64,000 bases of DNA, from NCBI RefSeq assembly GCF_022812285.1, contig NZ_CP093300.1, positions 3,472,001 to 3,536,000 on the forward strand, read 5' to 3'. The translations under genes and the position numbers were made by a program. The stretch's first letter is position 1. Each line of letters begins with the position of its first letter. The stretch comes from Alkalihalobacillus sp. LMS39. Lineage in GTDB: Bacteria; Bacillota; Bacilli; Bacillales; Bacillaceae_F. Shown here in pieces: positions 45,362-56,522 of this stretch. The notes under the pieces are model-generated. The model had not been told where the DNA came from, ran no database searches, and saw only the letters and a list, made by a program, of their open reading frames with translations.

Positions 45362-45814
45362 TTAAGAATTATGACGTTGAAATTGTGTTTGTTTGTTTGT
45401 CATATAATTGGAAACTTCTTGTAAAAATACGAGGTCCTCTTCTGTAATCGAATACTCATACGATGGAACAGAAAGATAAAGAATTCCAAGTAAATGGTGG
45501 CCTGAATAAAAGGGAGTTAACATTCTCTCTTCAGTTTCTTCAGAAAAAACCGTCTCTCCTCCTCGTATCGCACATAAGCTCAATTGCCCTTCCCCGAACT
45601 TTTCAATAGGGGGGTATGGACAAGTACCAATGCATTCATAAAGAACAAAAGACTCTTGTTCCACGATAAAGATGGCTACACTCATCGATTGGCTTTTTGC
45701 ATGATTGCCAATCGCATGAACAACCCCCCTATAAAATTCGTTTATATTTTTAGCATAGTCTGAAACTAACCCTACTTCTAACCGTAATTCATCTAAAAAT
45801 TGTGACTTATCCAT
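45362..45814 (-). CDS. GAF-domain protein
   Basis: 150 aa that are nearly all one GAF domain: MSVAIFIVEQESFVLYECIG, GETVFSEETEERMLTPFYSGHHLLGILYLS and a closing helix DLVFLQEVSNYM. No output domain is attached. The ligand is unknown; Cys residues (CIGTCPYPP, LCAIRGG) might bind metal or sense redox. GGGGG lies upstream. Confidence 0.78.
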   Translation of the reverse strand: MDKSQFLDELRLEVGLVSDYAKNINEFYRGVVHAIGNHAKSQSMSVAIFIVEQESFVLYECIGTCPYPPIEKFGEGQLSLCAIRGGETVFSEETEERMLTPFYSGHHLLGILYLSVPSYEYSITEEDLVFLQEVSNYMTNKQTQFQRHNS

Positions 45815-45988
45815 GTCATCCCCCCTATTTCTCTTTACGTATTATACGTTTTTGTTTATTTATAAGTTTCAACACTCTATTATTTTTATGTTAAAATGAT
45901 GTTACCATTCCTTTTTGTTGTCATTTAGTCGTTGGGGATGCTAATATAACAAAGAGATGAAAACGTTTTATGACTGGAGTGTATTTAC

Positions 45989-46408
45989 ATGTCAAACCAT
46001 GCTTTTATTAAGCTCGTTAGCCGTTCTAAGCAACAAACGATTACATTAGAGGAACTAAAAGATATTTTTACATATTATAAGACGATTACTAGTAAAACAG
46101 GTGACCAACTTGCATGGGGTTATGGTCAAGCTGCATTTCCCTATGAAATTACCCCTTCACCTGATGGGGATGAAGATTGGTTCTACCTTAAAGGAACCGA
46201 ACCACGCTATAAATATATTGTCTTAGGTGTCGGGAATGAACAAACTGAAAACGAGGAATCAACATATTATATCCAAGTAACGTTACCTGAAGGAGCTACT
46301 CATGGCGATAAAGGAAAAGCAAATGAGTTTGTTAAATTTCTTGGTAAAAAATTAGAAGCCGAAGTTCAATTATTTAATGAACGAACGATGTATTTTTATA
46401 AAAGGTAA
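45989..46408 (+). CDS. DUF1885-family protein
   Basis: 139 aa soluble protein resembling DUF1885 (short Bacillaceae proteins), with QLAWGYGQAAFPYEI and the C-terminal FVKFLGKKLEAEVQLFNERTMYFYKR. Function unknown. Divergent from the GAF gene and convergent with the deacetylase gene. Confidence 0.65.
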   Translation: MSNHAFIKLVSRSKQQTITLEELKDIFTYYKTITSKTGDQLAWGYGQAAFPYEITPSPDGDEDWFYLKGTEPRYKYIVLGVGNEQTENEESTYYIQVTLPEGATHGDKGKANEFVKFLGKKLEAEVQLFNERTMYFYKR

Positions 46409-46416
46409 AATAACAT

Positions 46417-46463
46417 AAAAAGGCTGTTCCACAATAAAAGCTTTATTGTGGAACAACCTTTTT
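46417..46463. terminator. Bidirectional terminator, DUF1885 gene and deacetylase gene
   Basis: AAAAAGGCTGTTCCACAATA pairs with its near-complement TATTGTGGAACAACCTTTTT, with A/T-runs at both ends. Confidence 0.92.
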
Positions 46464-46466
46464 TAC

Positions 46467-47318
46467 TTACCGAATATCTTGTGGGTCTACAAATTGGTAT
46501 CCTTTGTCTTGAAGTCCAGTTACCATGTTTCTTAAAGCTTTATTTGTCCATTCCCGGTCATGTAATAATAAATTCGCACCATCTGTCAATTCTGGAGCGT
46601 TAACCATTATATTTTCAAGCGCACTAGCTTCTCGATATTCAGTAAAATAATCATAGCCATAACTCCAGTTCATCCATTGCATTCCTTCTTCTTCCACGAC
46701 ACTTTTTGAAATATCTGTGTTTTTTCCGTAAGGTGCTCGGAAGAACCTTGGGGGCTCTCCGGTAATGTCTTCAATTCGTTCATTGAGCTCTTTAATTTCC
46801 GCTCGTTGCTCTTCTGCTGAAATTTCGTTTAAATTCCCATGACTCATTGTATGATTTCCAATTTCAAACCCCATCTCATGCAACTGCTTCACTTTTTCTT
46901 TTCCTTCTCCACTTTGAATTAAATGACCATTTACAAAAAATATAGCACCAACCTCAAGTTCTTTTAACGTTTCAGCCATTTCCATACTATACTGATGTGG
47001 TGTATCATCAATCGTTAACAATAAGACTTCTTCCTCTGCATCATCGATCGGCGTAATCCAAATATTTTCACTGAGCTCATAAGAAGGCTCCCTCTTTGCT
47101 TTTTGCTTCTCTTCCTCTTCGGTTGTTTCTTCTCTTGGCCTCTCCTCTTTTGTATCCATTGTTTCTTCCCACTCGGTTCTTTCATCTGTGACCATTTGTT
47201 TTTCTTGATGCACTTGTTGTTGAGAAGAGAACTGTTCTGGTTCTGCAACTTCATTAGGCTCGGATGTACATCCAATGACTAAAAAAACAAGAGCCGAAAT
47301 GACAATCGTTCGTTTCAT
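46467..47318 (-). CDS. Lipid-anchored polysaccharide deacetylase (NodB fold)
   Basis: 283 aa from ATG at 47318 (AAAGGG upstream). The signal peptide has lipobox VIGC; a ~60-residue Glu/Lys-rich stalk follows, then a NodB domain. Catalytic motifs are LTIDDTP (two Asp), GNHTMSHGN (metal His pair), RAPYGK and LLLHD. It removes acetyl groups from cell-wall glycans (peptidoglycan N-acetylglucosamine or -muramate; which one is not clear). The acidic stalk would suit a high-pH exterior. Confidence 0.9.
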   Translation of the reverse strand: MKRTIVISALVFLVIGCTSEPNEVAEPEQFSSQQQVHQEKQMVTDERTEWEETMDTKEERPREETTEEEEKQKAKREPSYELSENIWITPIDDAEEEVLLLTIDDTPHQYSMEMAETLKELEVGAIFFVNGHLIQSGEGKEKVKQLHEMGFEIGNHTMSHGNLNEISAEEQRAEIKELNERIEDITGEPPRFFRAPYGKNTDISKSVVEEEGMQWMNWSYGYDYFTEYREASALENIMVNAPELTDGANLLLHDREWTNKALRNMVTGLQDKGYQFVDPQDIR

Positions 47319-47461
47319 TAGTAACATCCCTTTCCATTGCATTTGTTTATATCGTAACCATCTTACCTCATGTTTTAAGTGGTAACTTTATGTAGTTTCA
47401 TGCATATTCAAAATCCATTCGTACATACTAGAAATAATTGCATTTTCATTAGGTGGGAAAC

Positions 47462-48523
47462 ATGAATATTACAAAATGGTTTGGAAGACGAGTTCTTAAA
47501 ACTGGACTAGCTGTATTTGTAACTGCAACGATTTGTCAGCTGCTTGACTTACCCGTTATATTCGCGATTATTACTGCCATTGTAACAACGGAACCAACGG
47601 CTGCTGATTCAATAAAAAAAGGGGTTATACGACTCCCAGCGGCTGCCATTGGCGCATTGTTTGCGATTGTTTTTGATATGTTATTAGGGCACTCTGCATT
47701 AACCTATGCGATTGTCTCAATGTTAACCATTATCGCTTGTGCCAAATTAAAATTGGATACAGGTACACTTGTTGCAACATTAACAGCTGTCGCTATGATT
47801 CCTGGAACAAGTGACAGTTTTACATTTGATTTTATGATGCGATTATCCGGTACGACAATTGGAATTATTGTCTCGACATTAGTGAACTTTGTTGTATTAC
47901 CACCCCAATTTGGACCACTCGTTGTAAAAAAAGTAGATTACTTATATGACGAGGTTGCAAACACGTGTAATTCGATAGTCCACCAGTTAACTGATACAAA
48001 AAACCAAATCCATCATTCGATTTATCGCTCATTAACACAAGAACTTGAAAAAGCCATTCAATTAACACAATTTCAAGAAGATGAGTGGAAATATCGAAAA
48101 TTTAATGATCACGAAAAACGTTCCTTTGAATTTTTACAACAAAAATTAACATTACTGCAACAAATCATCTTCCATTTAGGCAGTTTATCGTATGTTAATA
48201 TTCAGTCACATGAATTAGCTTATGATGAGATTACTTTACTTTCATCTGCGGGGGCTGATTTATCCACCATGCTGAAAGATCCATATCATCAATTAACAAA
48301 AGAACATACTCTGATTATCGATCAATTACAAAATCAACTTTCGGATCAAACTCATTTCGTAGATGAACAACCAAACACGATTGCCAATGTTTATTATGAA
48401 TTACTTTTAATATACCAATTAACCATGGAAGTGGCATCAATTACTGAAAAAGAACGGTTGTTTTCAGAAAGCAATGCGACATATCCAAAATATATTTTTG
48501 CCGAACGCGTGCAATATGATTAA
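47462..48523 (+). CDS. Aromatic acid exporter-family (ArAE) membrane protein
   Basis: 353 aa from ATG at 47462 (TAGGTGGG upstream; GTG at 47453 is less likely). An N-terminal block of about five to six membrane helices (residues 10-145) contains KTGLAVFVTATICQLLDLP and TTEPTAADSIKKG, characteristic of the ArAE/FUSC group. A soluble helical C-terminal domain (about 150-340) follows. Substrate unknown. A strong terminator lies downstream. Confidence 0.85.
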   Translation: MNITKWFGRRVLKTGLAVFVTATICQLLDLPVIFAIITAIVTTEPTAADSIKKGVIRLPAAAIGALFAIVFDMLLGHSALTYAIVSMLTIIACAKLKLDTGTLVATLTAVAMIPGTSDSFTFDFMMRLSGTTIGIIVSTLVNFVVLPPQFGPLVVKKVDYLYDEVANTCNSIVHQLTDTKNQIHHSIYRSLTQELEKAIQLTQFQEDEWKYRKFNDHEKRSFEFLQQKLTLLQQIIFHLGSLSYVNIQSHELAYDEITLLSSAGADLSTMLKDPYHQLTKEHTLIIDQLQNQLSDQTHFVDEQPNTIANVYYELLLIYQLTMEVASITEKERLFSESNATYPKYIFAERVQYD

Positions 48524-48559
48524 AGTAACTTACTGCTTCTTCTGTATCCTCCTTCCAAA

Positions 48560-48612
48560 TTAGATGTACAAAAGATGTATAATCCTTTTGTACATCTTTT
48601 CTTTTTTTTTGA
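48560..48612 (+). terminator. Terminator of the ArAE gene
   Basis: AGATGTACAAAAG/CTTTTGTACATCT stem followed by TTTTCTTTTTTTTT. Confidence 0.9.
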
Positions 48613-48781
48613 AACTTTTTCCTTCCTTATTTCGTCTAATATAAGAAGAATCCGTTTCATAAATCGTATTTTTAGATTTGATTTCTTTTTGATTACATTT
48701 TTGTTACTAATGTTCCAACCTATATTTGACATGGTAAAATAATTGAAAGCGAATCATTACATAAAGGAAGTGACCAAGATA

Positions 48782-49165
48782 GTGAAACAACAACTTTCAT
48801 ACTTAATCTTAACCTCCTTCCTATTAACATCAGGATGCTGGGCTACCGAAGCCGTAACAAATTATCCTTTTGAAAATGAAGAAGAACAAATCATTACCGT
48901 TTTATTTTCCAATAATCATACGATTCAAAATGAGTCTAGTTTTTATGATGCCTTACTTGAATTTCAGCAACTATACCCTGATTACGATCTTCCTTTGACG
49001 ATTGTTTATGAGGATGAGCGAGACATCATTCAATATTTCGAAATTACTGAGTTTCCAACATTACTTGTCATTGATGGACAAACTGTTGAACTGCGCATTG
49101 AAGGTCATCATGGTAAAGAAGACATTTTAAATAAATTAAATTCAATTGTACCTCAACAAATGTAA
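48782..49165 (+). CDS. slp: Slp-like small lipoprotein with thioredoxin-like fold
   Basis: 127 aa from GTG at 48782 (AAAGGAAG 11 bases upstream). Lipobox LLTSGC (Cys17). The mature part reads like a thioredoxin-type fold (IITVLFSNN; FPTLLVIDGQTVELRIEGHHG) without a CxxC motif, so it is not an obvious thiol enzyme. The location beside pdhD matches slp, a peptidoglycan-associated lipoprotein gene of B. subtilis. Confidence 0.65.
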   Translation: MKQQLSYLILTSFLLTSGCWATEAVTNYPFENEEEQIITVLFSNNHTIQNESSFYDALLEFQQLYPDYDLPLTIVYEDERDIIQYFEITEFPTLLVIDGQTVELRIEGHHGKEDILNKLNSIVPQQM

Positions 49166-49207
49166 AGAGTCGGTAATTGCAATAGCAATTACCGACTCTT
49201 TTTTTTA
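49163..49207. terminator. Bidirectional terminator between slp and pdhD
   Basis: Perfect 17-bp stem AAGAGTCGGTAATTGC and complement around AATA, T8 on the + strand; it covers both stop codons. Confidence 0.92.
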
Positions 49208-50614
49208 TTTTACGATATGAATAGGTGTTCCTAACGCGACTTCTGCTGCTTCCATTGTAATTTCTCCTAATGATGGGTGAGCATGAATTGTTAATGCAAT
49301 ATCTTCAGCCGTCATACCTGTTTCAATCGCTAATCCTAACTCCGCAATCATATCAGAAGCATTTGGTCCAGCAATTTGTGCACCAACAACTAAACCGTCA
49401 TCTTTTCTTGTTACCAATTTCATAAATCCATCAGTTTCATTTAAAGACAACGCACGTCCGTTTGCTGCAAATGGGAATTTTGAAGCTACTACTTCAAACC
49501 CAGCATCTTTTGCTTCTTTTTCTGTATACCCAACACTAGCAAGCTCAGGATCAGAAAATACGACAGCTGGAATGGCTAAATAATCAATTTCAGCTTTTTC
49601 CCCAGCAATGGATTCTGCCGCAATTTTTCCTTCATATGATGCTTTATGTGCTAGTGGTGGTCCAGCGATAATGTCACCAATTGCATAAATATTAGATTGA
49701 CTTGAGCGACATTGTTTATCTACTTTCACCAATCCTCGCTCATCTAATTCAACACCAGCTTGCTCTAAACCTAACTCATCCGTGTTTGGTTTACGGCCTA
49801 CTGTTACTAAACAATAGTCCGCCTCAACCACTTCTTCTTTTCCTTTAACTTCAAACGTGACTTTCACACCGTTTTCGGTTTTCTCTACACCTTTTGCTAA
49901 AGCTTCTGTATGAATAACAACGCCACTTTTTTTCAATCGTCTGGAAACAAGCTGACTCATTTGCTTTTCAAAGCCAGCAACAATTTGTTTCCCACCTTCA
50001 AGAACAATGACTTCAGTTCCAAGGTTCGCATAAGCTCCTGTTAATTCAATTCCAATATAGCCTCCACCAATAACGACCATTTTCTTTGGAACTTCTTTTA
50101 ATGCAAGTGCACCGCTAGAATTTAATACACGGTCATTGTATTTAAATGTCGGTAATTCGATTGGTGTTGAACCTGTTGCAACAATACAATTTTTAAATTT
50201 ATACGTTTGGGAATGCTTTTCATCCATAACTTTTACTGTTGTATTATCGACAAAGTAAGCTTCACCACGAACGATGTTTACTTTATTCCCTTTCAGTAAC
50301 CCTTCAACTCCACCCGTTAATTTTTTAACGACTGAACTTTTCCATTCCTGTACTTTCGTAAAATCTACGGATACATTATCGACTGTAATTCCCATATCAT
50401 CAGAATGCTTAGCATGATGAACACGATGACCTGCAGCAATTAATGCTTTTGAAGGAATACAACCAACATTTAAACATACCCCGCCTAATTCACTTTTTTC
50501 AACAATCGTAACCGATTGACCAAGTTGAGCAGCACGAATGGCTGCTACATATCCACCAGGTCCTGAACCGATGACGAGCGTATCAACTTCTTCTGGAAAA
50601 TCTCCTACTACCAT
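49205..50614 (-). CDS. pdhD: Dihydrolipoyl dehydrogenase, E3 of pyruvate dehydrogenase
   Basis: 469 aa. FAD motif [12 protein letters not shown] (14-25), redox-active disulfide [13 protein letters not shown] (Cys47, Cys52), NAD motif [16 protein letters not shown], and the C-terminal interface HAHPSLGE with the catalytic His-Glu pair. It reoxidises dihydrolipoamide on E2 and passes electrons to NAD+. Three bases after pdhC; its ribosome site GGAGGG lies inside the pdhC end. Last gene of pdhABCD. Confidence 0.97.
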   Translation of the reverse strand: MVVGDFPEEVDTLVIGSGPGGYVAAIRAAQLGQSVTIVEKSELGGVCLNVGCIPSKALIAAGHRVHHAKHSDDMGITVDNVSVDFTKVQEWKSSVVKKLTGGVEGLLKGNKVNIVRGEAYFVDNTTVKVMDEKHSQTYKFKNCIVATGSTPIELPTFKYNDRVLNSSGALALKEVPKKMVVIGGGYIGIELTGAYANLGTEVIVLEGGKQIVAGFEKQMSQLVSRRLKKSGVVIHTEALAKGVEKTENGVKVTFEVKGKEEVVEADYCLVTVGRKPNTDELGLEQAGVELDERGLVKVDKQCRSSQSNIYAIGDIIAGPPLAHKASYEGKIAAESIAGEKAEIDYLAIPAVVFSDPELASVGYTEKEAKDAGFEVVASKFPFAANGRALSLNETDGFMKLVTRKDDGLVVGAQIAGPNASDMIAELGLAIETGMTAEDIALTIHAHPSLGEITMEAAEVALGTPIHIVK

Positions 50615-50617
50615 CGA

Positions 50618-51898
50618 TTATCCCTCCATTATTAATAATTGCGGATCATTTAATAAACGCTTCACATGGTTTAACGCATTTTGAGCCGTTACACCATCAA
50701 TTAATCTGTGGTCATAGCTAATAGATAATGCTAATACTGGAGCAACAACAATTTCTCCATTTTTAACAACAGGCTTTTCCTCAATGCGTCCCACACCTAA
50801 AATCATGACTTCTGGGTGGTTAATGATTGGTGTAAACCATTGTCCTCTAGCTGAACCTAAGTTAGAAATCGTGCAACTTCCACCTTTCATTTCAGCTGGA
50901 CTTAGTTTGCCATCACGAGCTTTTACAGCTAATTCACCAATTTCTTGAGCGATTATATAAACAGATTTACGGTCAGCATCTTTTACAACAGGAACAACAA
51001 GTCCTTGCTCTGTATCTGCTGCAATTCCAATGTTAAAGTATTTTTTATAGACGATTTCTTCATTTACATCATCAATCGAAGCATTTAATGCTGGATATTC
51101 TCGTAATGCACTTGTTAGAGCTTTAACGACATAAGGTAAATAAGTTAACTTAATTCCTTTTTGTGCTGCCGCCTCTTTATATTGTTTACGATGTGAAACA
51201 AGAGCTGTCACATCTACTTCATCCATATGGGTTACATGCGGAGCTGTATGCTTCGAATTTACCATCGCATTTGCAATCGCTTTGCGGATTCCTTTTAGTG
51301 GAACACGTTCTTCAAGTTCCCCTTGAGGGATCGCTTGAGGAGTTGCTTTACTTGCTGGTGCTGCTTGTTTTGGTTGCTCTGTTGCTGCAGCAGCTGGTTG
51401 ATCTTCTTGTCCACCGCCACTAATAAAGTTATCAATATCTTCTTTTGTAATGCGGCCATTCTTCGCCGTTCCCGTTACATTTTTAATATTAATCCCTTTT
51501 TCACGAGCATATTTACGAACAGAAGGCATCGCGATGACACGTGTATCATCATCTTCACTATCAGCCGATTTTTGCTCTGTCTTGGCCGGTGCTGTTGCTT
51601 TTTCTTCTTGCTTTGGTTGTTCTTCAGCAGGTGTTTCTTCTGTTGCTTCAGATTCATACCCTGGCGCATCAATAGTAACAAGAACATCCCCAACTGTAGA
51701 TACTGTTCCTTCTTCTACTTTTACTTCAAGTACTTTGCCATCTACTGGAGAAGGAATTTCTACGACTGCTTTATCATTTTGAACTTCGAGTAAAATATCA
51801 TCTTCTTTAACTTCATCACCAGCTTTGACAAACCATTTCACGATTTCGCCTTCGTGAATACCTTCACCAATGTCTGGAAGTTTAAATTCATATGGCAC
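50618..51898 (-). CDS. pdhC: Dihydrolipoamide acetyltransferase, E2 of pyruvate dehydrogenase
   Basis: 426 aa. One lipoyl domain (1-80; lipoyl Lys43 in [10 protein letters not shown]), an acidic/Ala-Pro-Gln linker, the peripheral-subunit-binding domain ([19 protein letters not shown], about 123-165), a second linker, and the acyltransferase core ending with the catalytic SYDHRLIDG (about 394-402). It transfers acetyl groups to CoA and forms the icosahedral core. Antisense ORFs over the Glu/Lys linker are compositional shadows. Confidence 0.97.
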   Translation of the reverse strand: MPYEFKLPDIGEGIHEGEIVKWFVKAGDEVKEDDILLEVQNDKAVVEIPSPVDGKVLEVKVEEGTVSTVGDVLVTIDAPGYESEATEETPAEEQPKQEEKATAPAKTEQKSADSEDDDTRVIAMPSVRKYAREKGINIKNVTGTAKNGRITKEDIDNFISGGGQEDQPAAAATEQPKQAAPASKATPQAIPQGELEERVPLKGIRKAIANAMVNSKHTAPHVTHMDEVDVTALVSHRKQYKEAAAQKGIKLTYLPYVVKALTSALREYPALNASIDDVNEEIVYKKYFNIGIAADTEQGLVVPVVKDADRKSVYIIAQEIGELAVKARDGKLSPAEMKGGSCTISNLGSARGQWFTPIINHPEVMILGVGRIEEKPVVKNGEIVVAPVLALSISYDHRLIDGVTAQNALNHVKRLLNDPQLLIMEG

Positions 51899-51923
51899 GT
51901 TAAAAGCCTCCTTTATATTTTTA

Positions 51924-52901
51924 TTAGAAGTTTACTATATATTTCGCTTTTTCTACGATATCTTTGAAATCAGGAAGCCACACATCTTCAGCTGCAGCAA
52001 ATGGGAACACTGTATCTGGAGCTGCTACTCGTAAAATCGGAGCTTCTAAGTGTAAAATCGCACGCTCTGCTACTTCTGCAACGATATTTGCACCAATTCC
52101 GGCTTGTTTTTGTGCTTCTTGAACAACCATCGCACGGTTCGTTTTTTCAACTGAAGAAATGATAGTATCAATATCAATCGGACTGATCGTCATTAAATCG
52201 ATAACTTCTGCATCAATTCCTTCTTTTTCAAGTTCCTCTGCTGCTTTAAGTGAAGAATGAACCATTGCACCGTATGTAATGATTGTAATGTCTTTTCCTT
52301 CACGTTTAATATCAGCTTTACCTAACGGGATTGTATATTCGCCTTCAGGAACCTCACCTCTAAATGAACGATAAAGCTTCATGTGCTCTAAATACACAAC
52401 AGGATCATTATCTCGGATCGCTGAAATTAAAAGTCCTTTTGCATCATACGGAGTTGCAGGAATAACAACTTTTAAACCAGGTGTTTGAGCAACTAACCCT
52501 TCTAAATTATCCGCGTGAAGTTCAGGTGTTTTAACGCCACCACCAAAAGGAGAACGAACAGTAATTGGTGAATGATACTTCCCACCCGAACGATAACGCA
52601 TACGTGCCATTTGAGCAGCTACCGAATCAAACACTTCAAAAACAAACCCAAAAAATTGAATTTCCATAACTGGACGAAAACCTGTTAAACCTAAACCAAT
52701 GGCTAATCCTCCAATTCCAGATTCAGCAAGTGGTGTATCAAACACACGATCTTCCCCAAATTCTTTTTGAAGGCCTTCCGTAGCACGGAATACACCGCCA
52801 TTTAGACCTACATCTTCACCAAAAACAAGAACATCTTCATTTGTTTTAAGCTCATTCCGCATTGCATCGGTAATAGCTTGAATCATTGTCATTTGCGCCA
52901 T
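51924..52901 (-). CDS. pdhB: Pyruvate dehydrogenase E1 beta subunit
   Basis: 325 aa, standard length. The transketolase central region starts with [49 protein letters not shown] and the C-terminal transketolase domain with DLMTISPID are visible. It forms the ThDP-dependent alpha2beta2 decarboxylase with PdhA. Only three bases after pdhA; a 25-base gap precedes pdhC. Confidence 0.97.
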   Translation of the reverse strand: MAQMTMIQAITDAMRNELKTNEDVLVFGEDVGLNGGVFRATEGLQKEFGEDRVFDTPLAESGIGGLAIGLGLTGFRPVMEIQFFGFVFEVFDSVAAQMARMRYRSGGKYHSPITVRSPFGGGVKTPELHADNLEGLVAQTPGLKVVIPATPYDAKGLLISAIRDNDPVVYLEHMKLYRSFRGEVPEGEYTIPLGKADIKREGKDITIITYGAMVHSSLKAAEELEKEGIDAEVIDLMTISPIDIDTIISSVEKTNRAMVVQEAQKQAGIGANIVAEVAERAILHLEAPILRVAAPDTVFPFAAAEDVWLPDFKDIVEKAKYIVNF

Positions 52902-52904
52902 CGT

Positions 52905-54446
<1,542 letters not shown>

Positions 54447-54485
54447 GAAAAAACCAGCTAAAATTTCTTTTAGCTGGTTTTTTTC
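54447..54485 (-). terminator. Terminator of ykyA
   Basis: Perfect AAAAACCAGCTAAAA/TTTTAGCTGGTTTTT stem, T-run on the - strand, touching the ykyA stop. Confidence 0.92.
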
Positions 54486-55145
54486 TTATTCATACTCAAC
54501 ATCTAATTCTGCTTTTTCATAAAATTCGCGTTTTTGTTCATTGTACTGTTCGGTATATTCATTAAATTCATCTTTTAACGTGACGACTATCTCATAAGAC
54601 GCATTGATTTGATCAATTTGTTCTTGTAATTCATCAATATTGGCATCTTCTTGTTTAAGCATCTCATACAATTCCCGATCAAGGTTTAATGCTTTTTCAT
54701 ACTCAGCAAAAAGAGCTTGATATGAATTATAACGGTTTTCCATAATAGTTAGTAATTCTAGAGCGCTTTGTTTTACTTCTTCTTCTTCTAATTTTTCAAT
54801 CTGCTCTTCAATTTTTACAAATTCTTCATATCCTGCTTCGATACTTTCTTTTTCAATGTTCATCATCTCTTGACGCTCATCTACAATCTGTATTGCTTGG
54901 TCAGAAAGAGCGATAATTTCCTCTAACTCACTAATTCCTAACTCAATAATTTGCTCATAAATTTCATGTTCCTTTTGCTCTGCTTCCACTAAAGGTTTTT
55001 GCTGACTTTCAAAACCTGCCTCAAGAGCGACTGCTTCTTCTAAATGGTCGTACATCGTCTCAGCTGGATTAGCCCCACAAGCTGCCATCACTAAACTTAT
55101 ACCTAATAATAAACTTAAGAGGAATAGCTTTTTTCCTTTTTTCAC
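54486..55145 (-). CDS. ykyA: YkyA-type lipoprotein, coiled coil
   Basis: 219 aa from GTG at 55145, which has AGGAGG seven bases upstream; an in-frame ATG at 55151 lies too close to that site. The signal peptide has lipobox VMAAC. The mature part is almost entirely charged helix with heptads (for example EEIIALSDQAIQIVDERQEMM), matching the YkyA family next to pdhA. Surface-anchored; function unknown. Confidence 0.88.
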   Translation of the reverse strand: MKKGKKLFLLSLLLGISLVMAACGANPAETMYDHLEEAVALEAGFESQQKPLVEAEQKEHEIYEQIIELGISELEEIIALSDQAIQIVDERQEMMNIEKESIEAGYEEFVKIEEQIEKLEEEEVKQSALELLTIMENRYNSYQALFAEYEKALNLDRELYEMLKQEDANIDELQEQIDQINASYEIVVTLKDEFNEYTEQYNEQKREFYEKAELDVEYE

Positions 55146-55341
55146 GTTCATACCTCCTGGGTTCTCCCTCACATTATGTATAGTAAAACACTAAACGATA
55201 TTTAAGCACATGACAATAGTTATTTTAAAATAAGCTTGGACAATACCATTTATATTTTCATCATAATAAGAATAGTACTTCAATATTTTCTTGAAACAAA
55301 TAAGTTTTTAATTTTTTTTTTGAAAACTAGGCATCCATCCA

Positions 55342-55369
55342 ACCACTCCCCCTCTAAATGCATAGAGTA
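55342..55369 (+). promoter_or_regulatory. SigK-type promoter of the YjcZ-like gene
   Basis: AAC (55341-55343) and CATAGAGTA (55361-55369) fit the SigK boxes AC and CATANNNTA with a 17-base spacer. The start codon is about 50 bases downstream. SigK expression would be expected for an SscA-type spore assembly peptide. Confidence 0.5.
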
Positions 55370-55421
55370 TTAATGTATCGCGCAACAAAAGCGATGAAAA
55401 ATTAAAGGAGGTCATAAGATT

Positions 55422-55589
55422 ATGTACGGATATGGATATGCTCAAACAGGATGCTACGACCCTTGTGGATATGGATATGGAGCACCAACATATGCTGCAC
55501 CAGTTGGTGGTCGAGGAAGAGGCTTCGCTTTAATCGTAGTACTCTTCATCTTATTAATCATTGTTGGGGCTTCTCGTTTCGGAGCATAA
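55422..55589 (+). CDS. YjcZ/SscA-type tiny sporulation membrane protein
   Basis: 55 aa. A Gly/Tyr/Cys-rich N-terminal half ([20 protein letters not shown]) is joined to one C-terminal membrane helix [17 protein letters not shown]. This is the YjcZ-like 'tiny TM' family, which includes the spore assembly factor SscA. AAAGGAGGTCAT gives a very strong ribosome site. Two hairpins follow. It would be overlooked by length-based gene calling. Confidence 0.88.
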   Translation: MYGYGYAQTGCYDPCGYGYGAPTYAAPVGGRGRGFALIVVLFILLIIVGASRFGA

Positions 55590-55602
55590 GTCTCGTAATG
55601 AC

Positions 55603-55684
55603 GTCCAGCTTCCAAGCTGGACGCCTTCCTTTTACCATATAATCTAAAACGATATAAAACGGGAGTGAAAGCTCCCGTTTTTTC
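55603..55684 (+). terminator. Double hairpin terminator after the YjcZ-like gene
   Basis: First hairpin GTCCAGCTT/AAGCTGGAC (55603-55622). Second hairpin AAACGGGAG/CTCCCGTTT plus T-run (55656-55684), which is the stronger terminator. Confidence 0.8.
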
Positions 55685-55762
55685 TATACCTTTTTTTGTT
55701 ATACTTAGTTATACTAGTTATGATAAAAAGATAAGTGCAGCTGTGCTAAGGAGTGAAACATT

Positions 55763-56308
55763 ATGTTAACGATGAAAGATATTGTTCGTGAAGGTCATCC
55801 TGTCTTAAGAGAAATCGCAAAAGAAGTGACCCTTCCCGCTTCAAACGAAGATAAAGAAATCGCCCAAAAGATGATTGAATTTGTGATAAATAGCCAAGAT
55901 CCTGACATTGCTGATCAATATGGACTACGCCCAGGAATTGGACTAGCCGCTCCACAAATTGGAATAAGCAAACGGATTATTGCTGTTCATGTCCCTGATG
56001 AAAGAGATGAATTAATAAGTGCGGTTCTTTTCAATCCAAAAATCGTAAGTCATTCAGTAGAAGAAACCCACCTTGAAAACGGTGAAGGATGTTTATCTGT
56101 GGACCGGGAAGTACCTGGACTTGTTCCTCGTTATGCCCGTATTACAGTAAAAGGGACAACGTTAGAAGGGCAAGACATTTCATGGAGATTAAAAGGTCTT
56201 CCAGCCATTGTGTTCCAACATGAAATTGACCATTTAAATGGCATTATGTTTTATGATCGCATTCAAGGGTTAGATGATAAATTTAAGAAAGAGCTCCCAA
56301 ACCTTTAA
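55763..56308 (+). CDS. def: Peptide deformylase (type 2, DefB-like)
   Basis: 181 aa metalloenzyme that removes the formyl group from nascent proteins at the ribosome. The three motifs are GIGLAAPQ (58-65), EGCLS (108-112) and QHEIDH (152-157); metal ligands are Cys110, His153 and His157 with catalytic Glu154. The insertion after motif I and the length fit type 2. AAGGAG precedes the ATG. The stop is followed at once by repeat copy D. Confidence 0.97.
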   Translation: MLTMKDIVREGHPVLREIAKEVTLPASNEDKEIAQKMIEFVINSQDPDIADQYGLRPGIGLAAPQIGISKRIIAVHVPDERDELISAVLFNPKIVSHSVEETHLENGEGCLSVDREVPGLVPRYARITVKGTTLEGQDISWRLKGLPAIVFQHEIDHLNGIMFYDRIQGLDDKFKKELPNL

Positions 56309-56482
56309 TAAGAAAAACGCGGAGCGTCTTTTCTTTCAAGCGAAGTGCGGAGCCCTGCCCGCTTTTGGCAGTGAGCCCCAAGTGCTCTTCTTGGGGTGAA
56401 ACGCGCAGGTGCGGAGCCTTCGCTCTTCTAGCTTCACAGACTAGACCAAAATTTTTATACTCTCTTATCTTGTAAAAAAAAA
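56309..56482 (+). repeat. Dispersed repeat, copy D, with internal insert
   Basis: TAAGAAAAACGCGGAGCG directly after the def stop, then CAAGCGAAGTGCGGAGCC. A 64-66 base insert (CTGCCCGC through CGCGCAGG) is followed by a second GTGCGGAGCC and TTCGCTCTTCTAG. The end is ACCAAAATTTTTATACTC, then TCTTATCTTG and an A-run. The insert is flanked by the 10-base direct repeat GTGCGGAGCC. Confidence 0.9.
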
Positions 56483-56521
56483 GATCCAAAGGCATTAAAT
56501 GTATCCTTTGGATCTCTTTTT
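56480..56521. terminator. Terminator of the HAD gene and of repeat copy D
   Basis: AAGATCCAAAGG/CCTTTGGATCTC with A- and T-runs at the two ends. Confidence 0.88.
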
Positions 56522-56522
56522 C

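Noticed and set aside
51323-51793. Long antisense reading frames over pdhC
   Set aside because: They mirror the Glu/Lys/Ala-rich linker of PdhC; composition explains them and they have no start signals.
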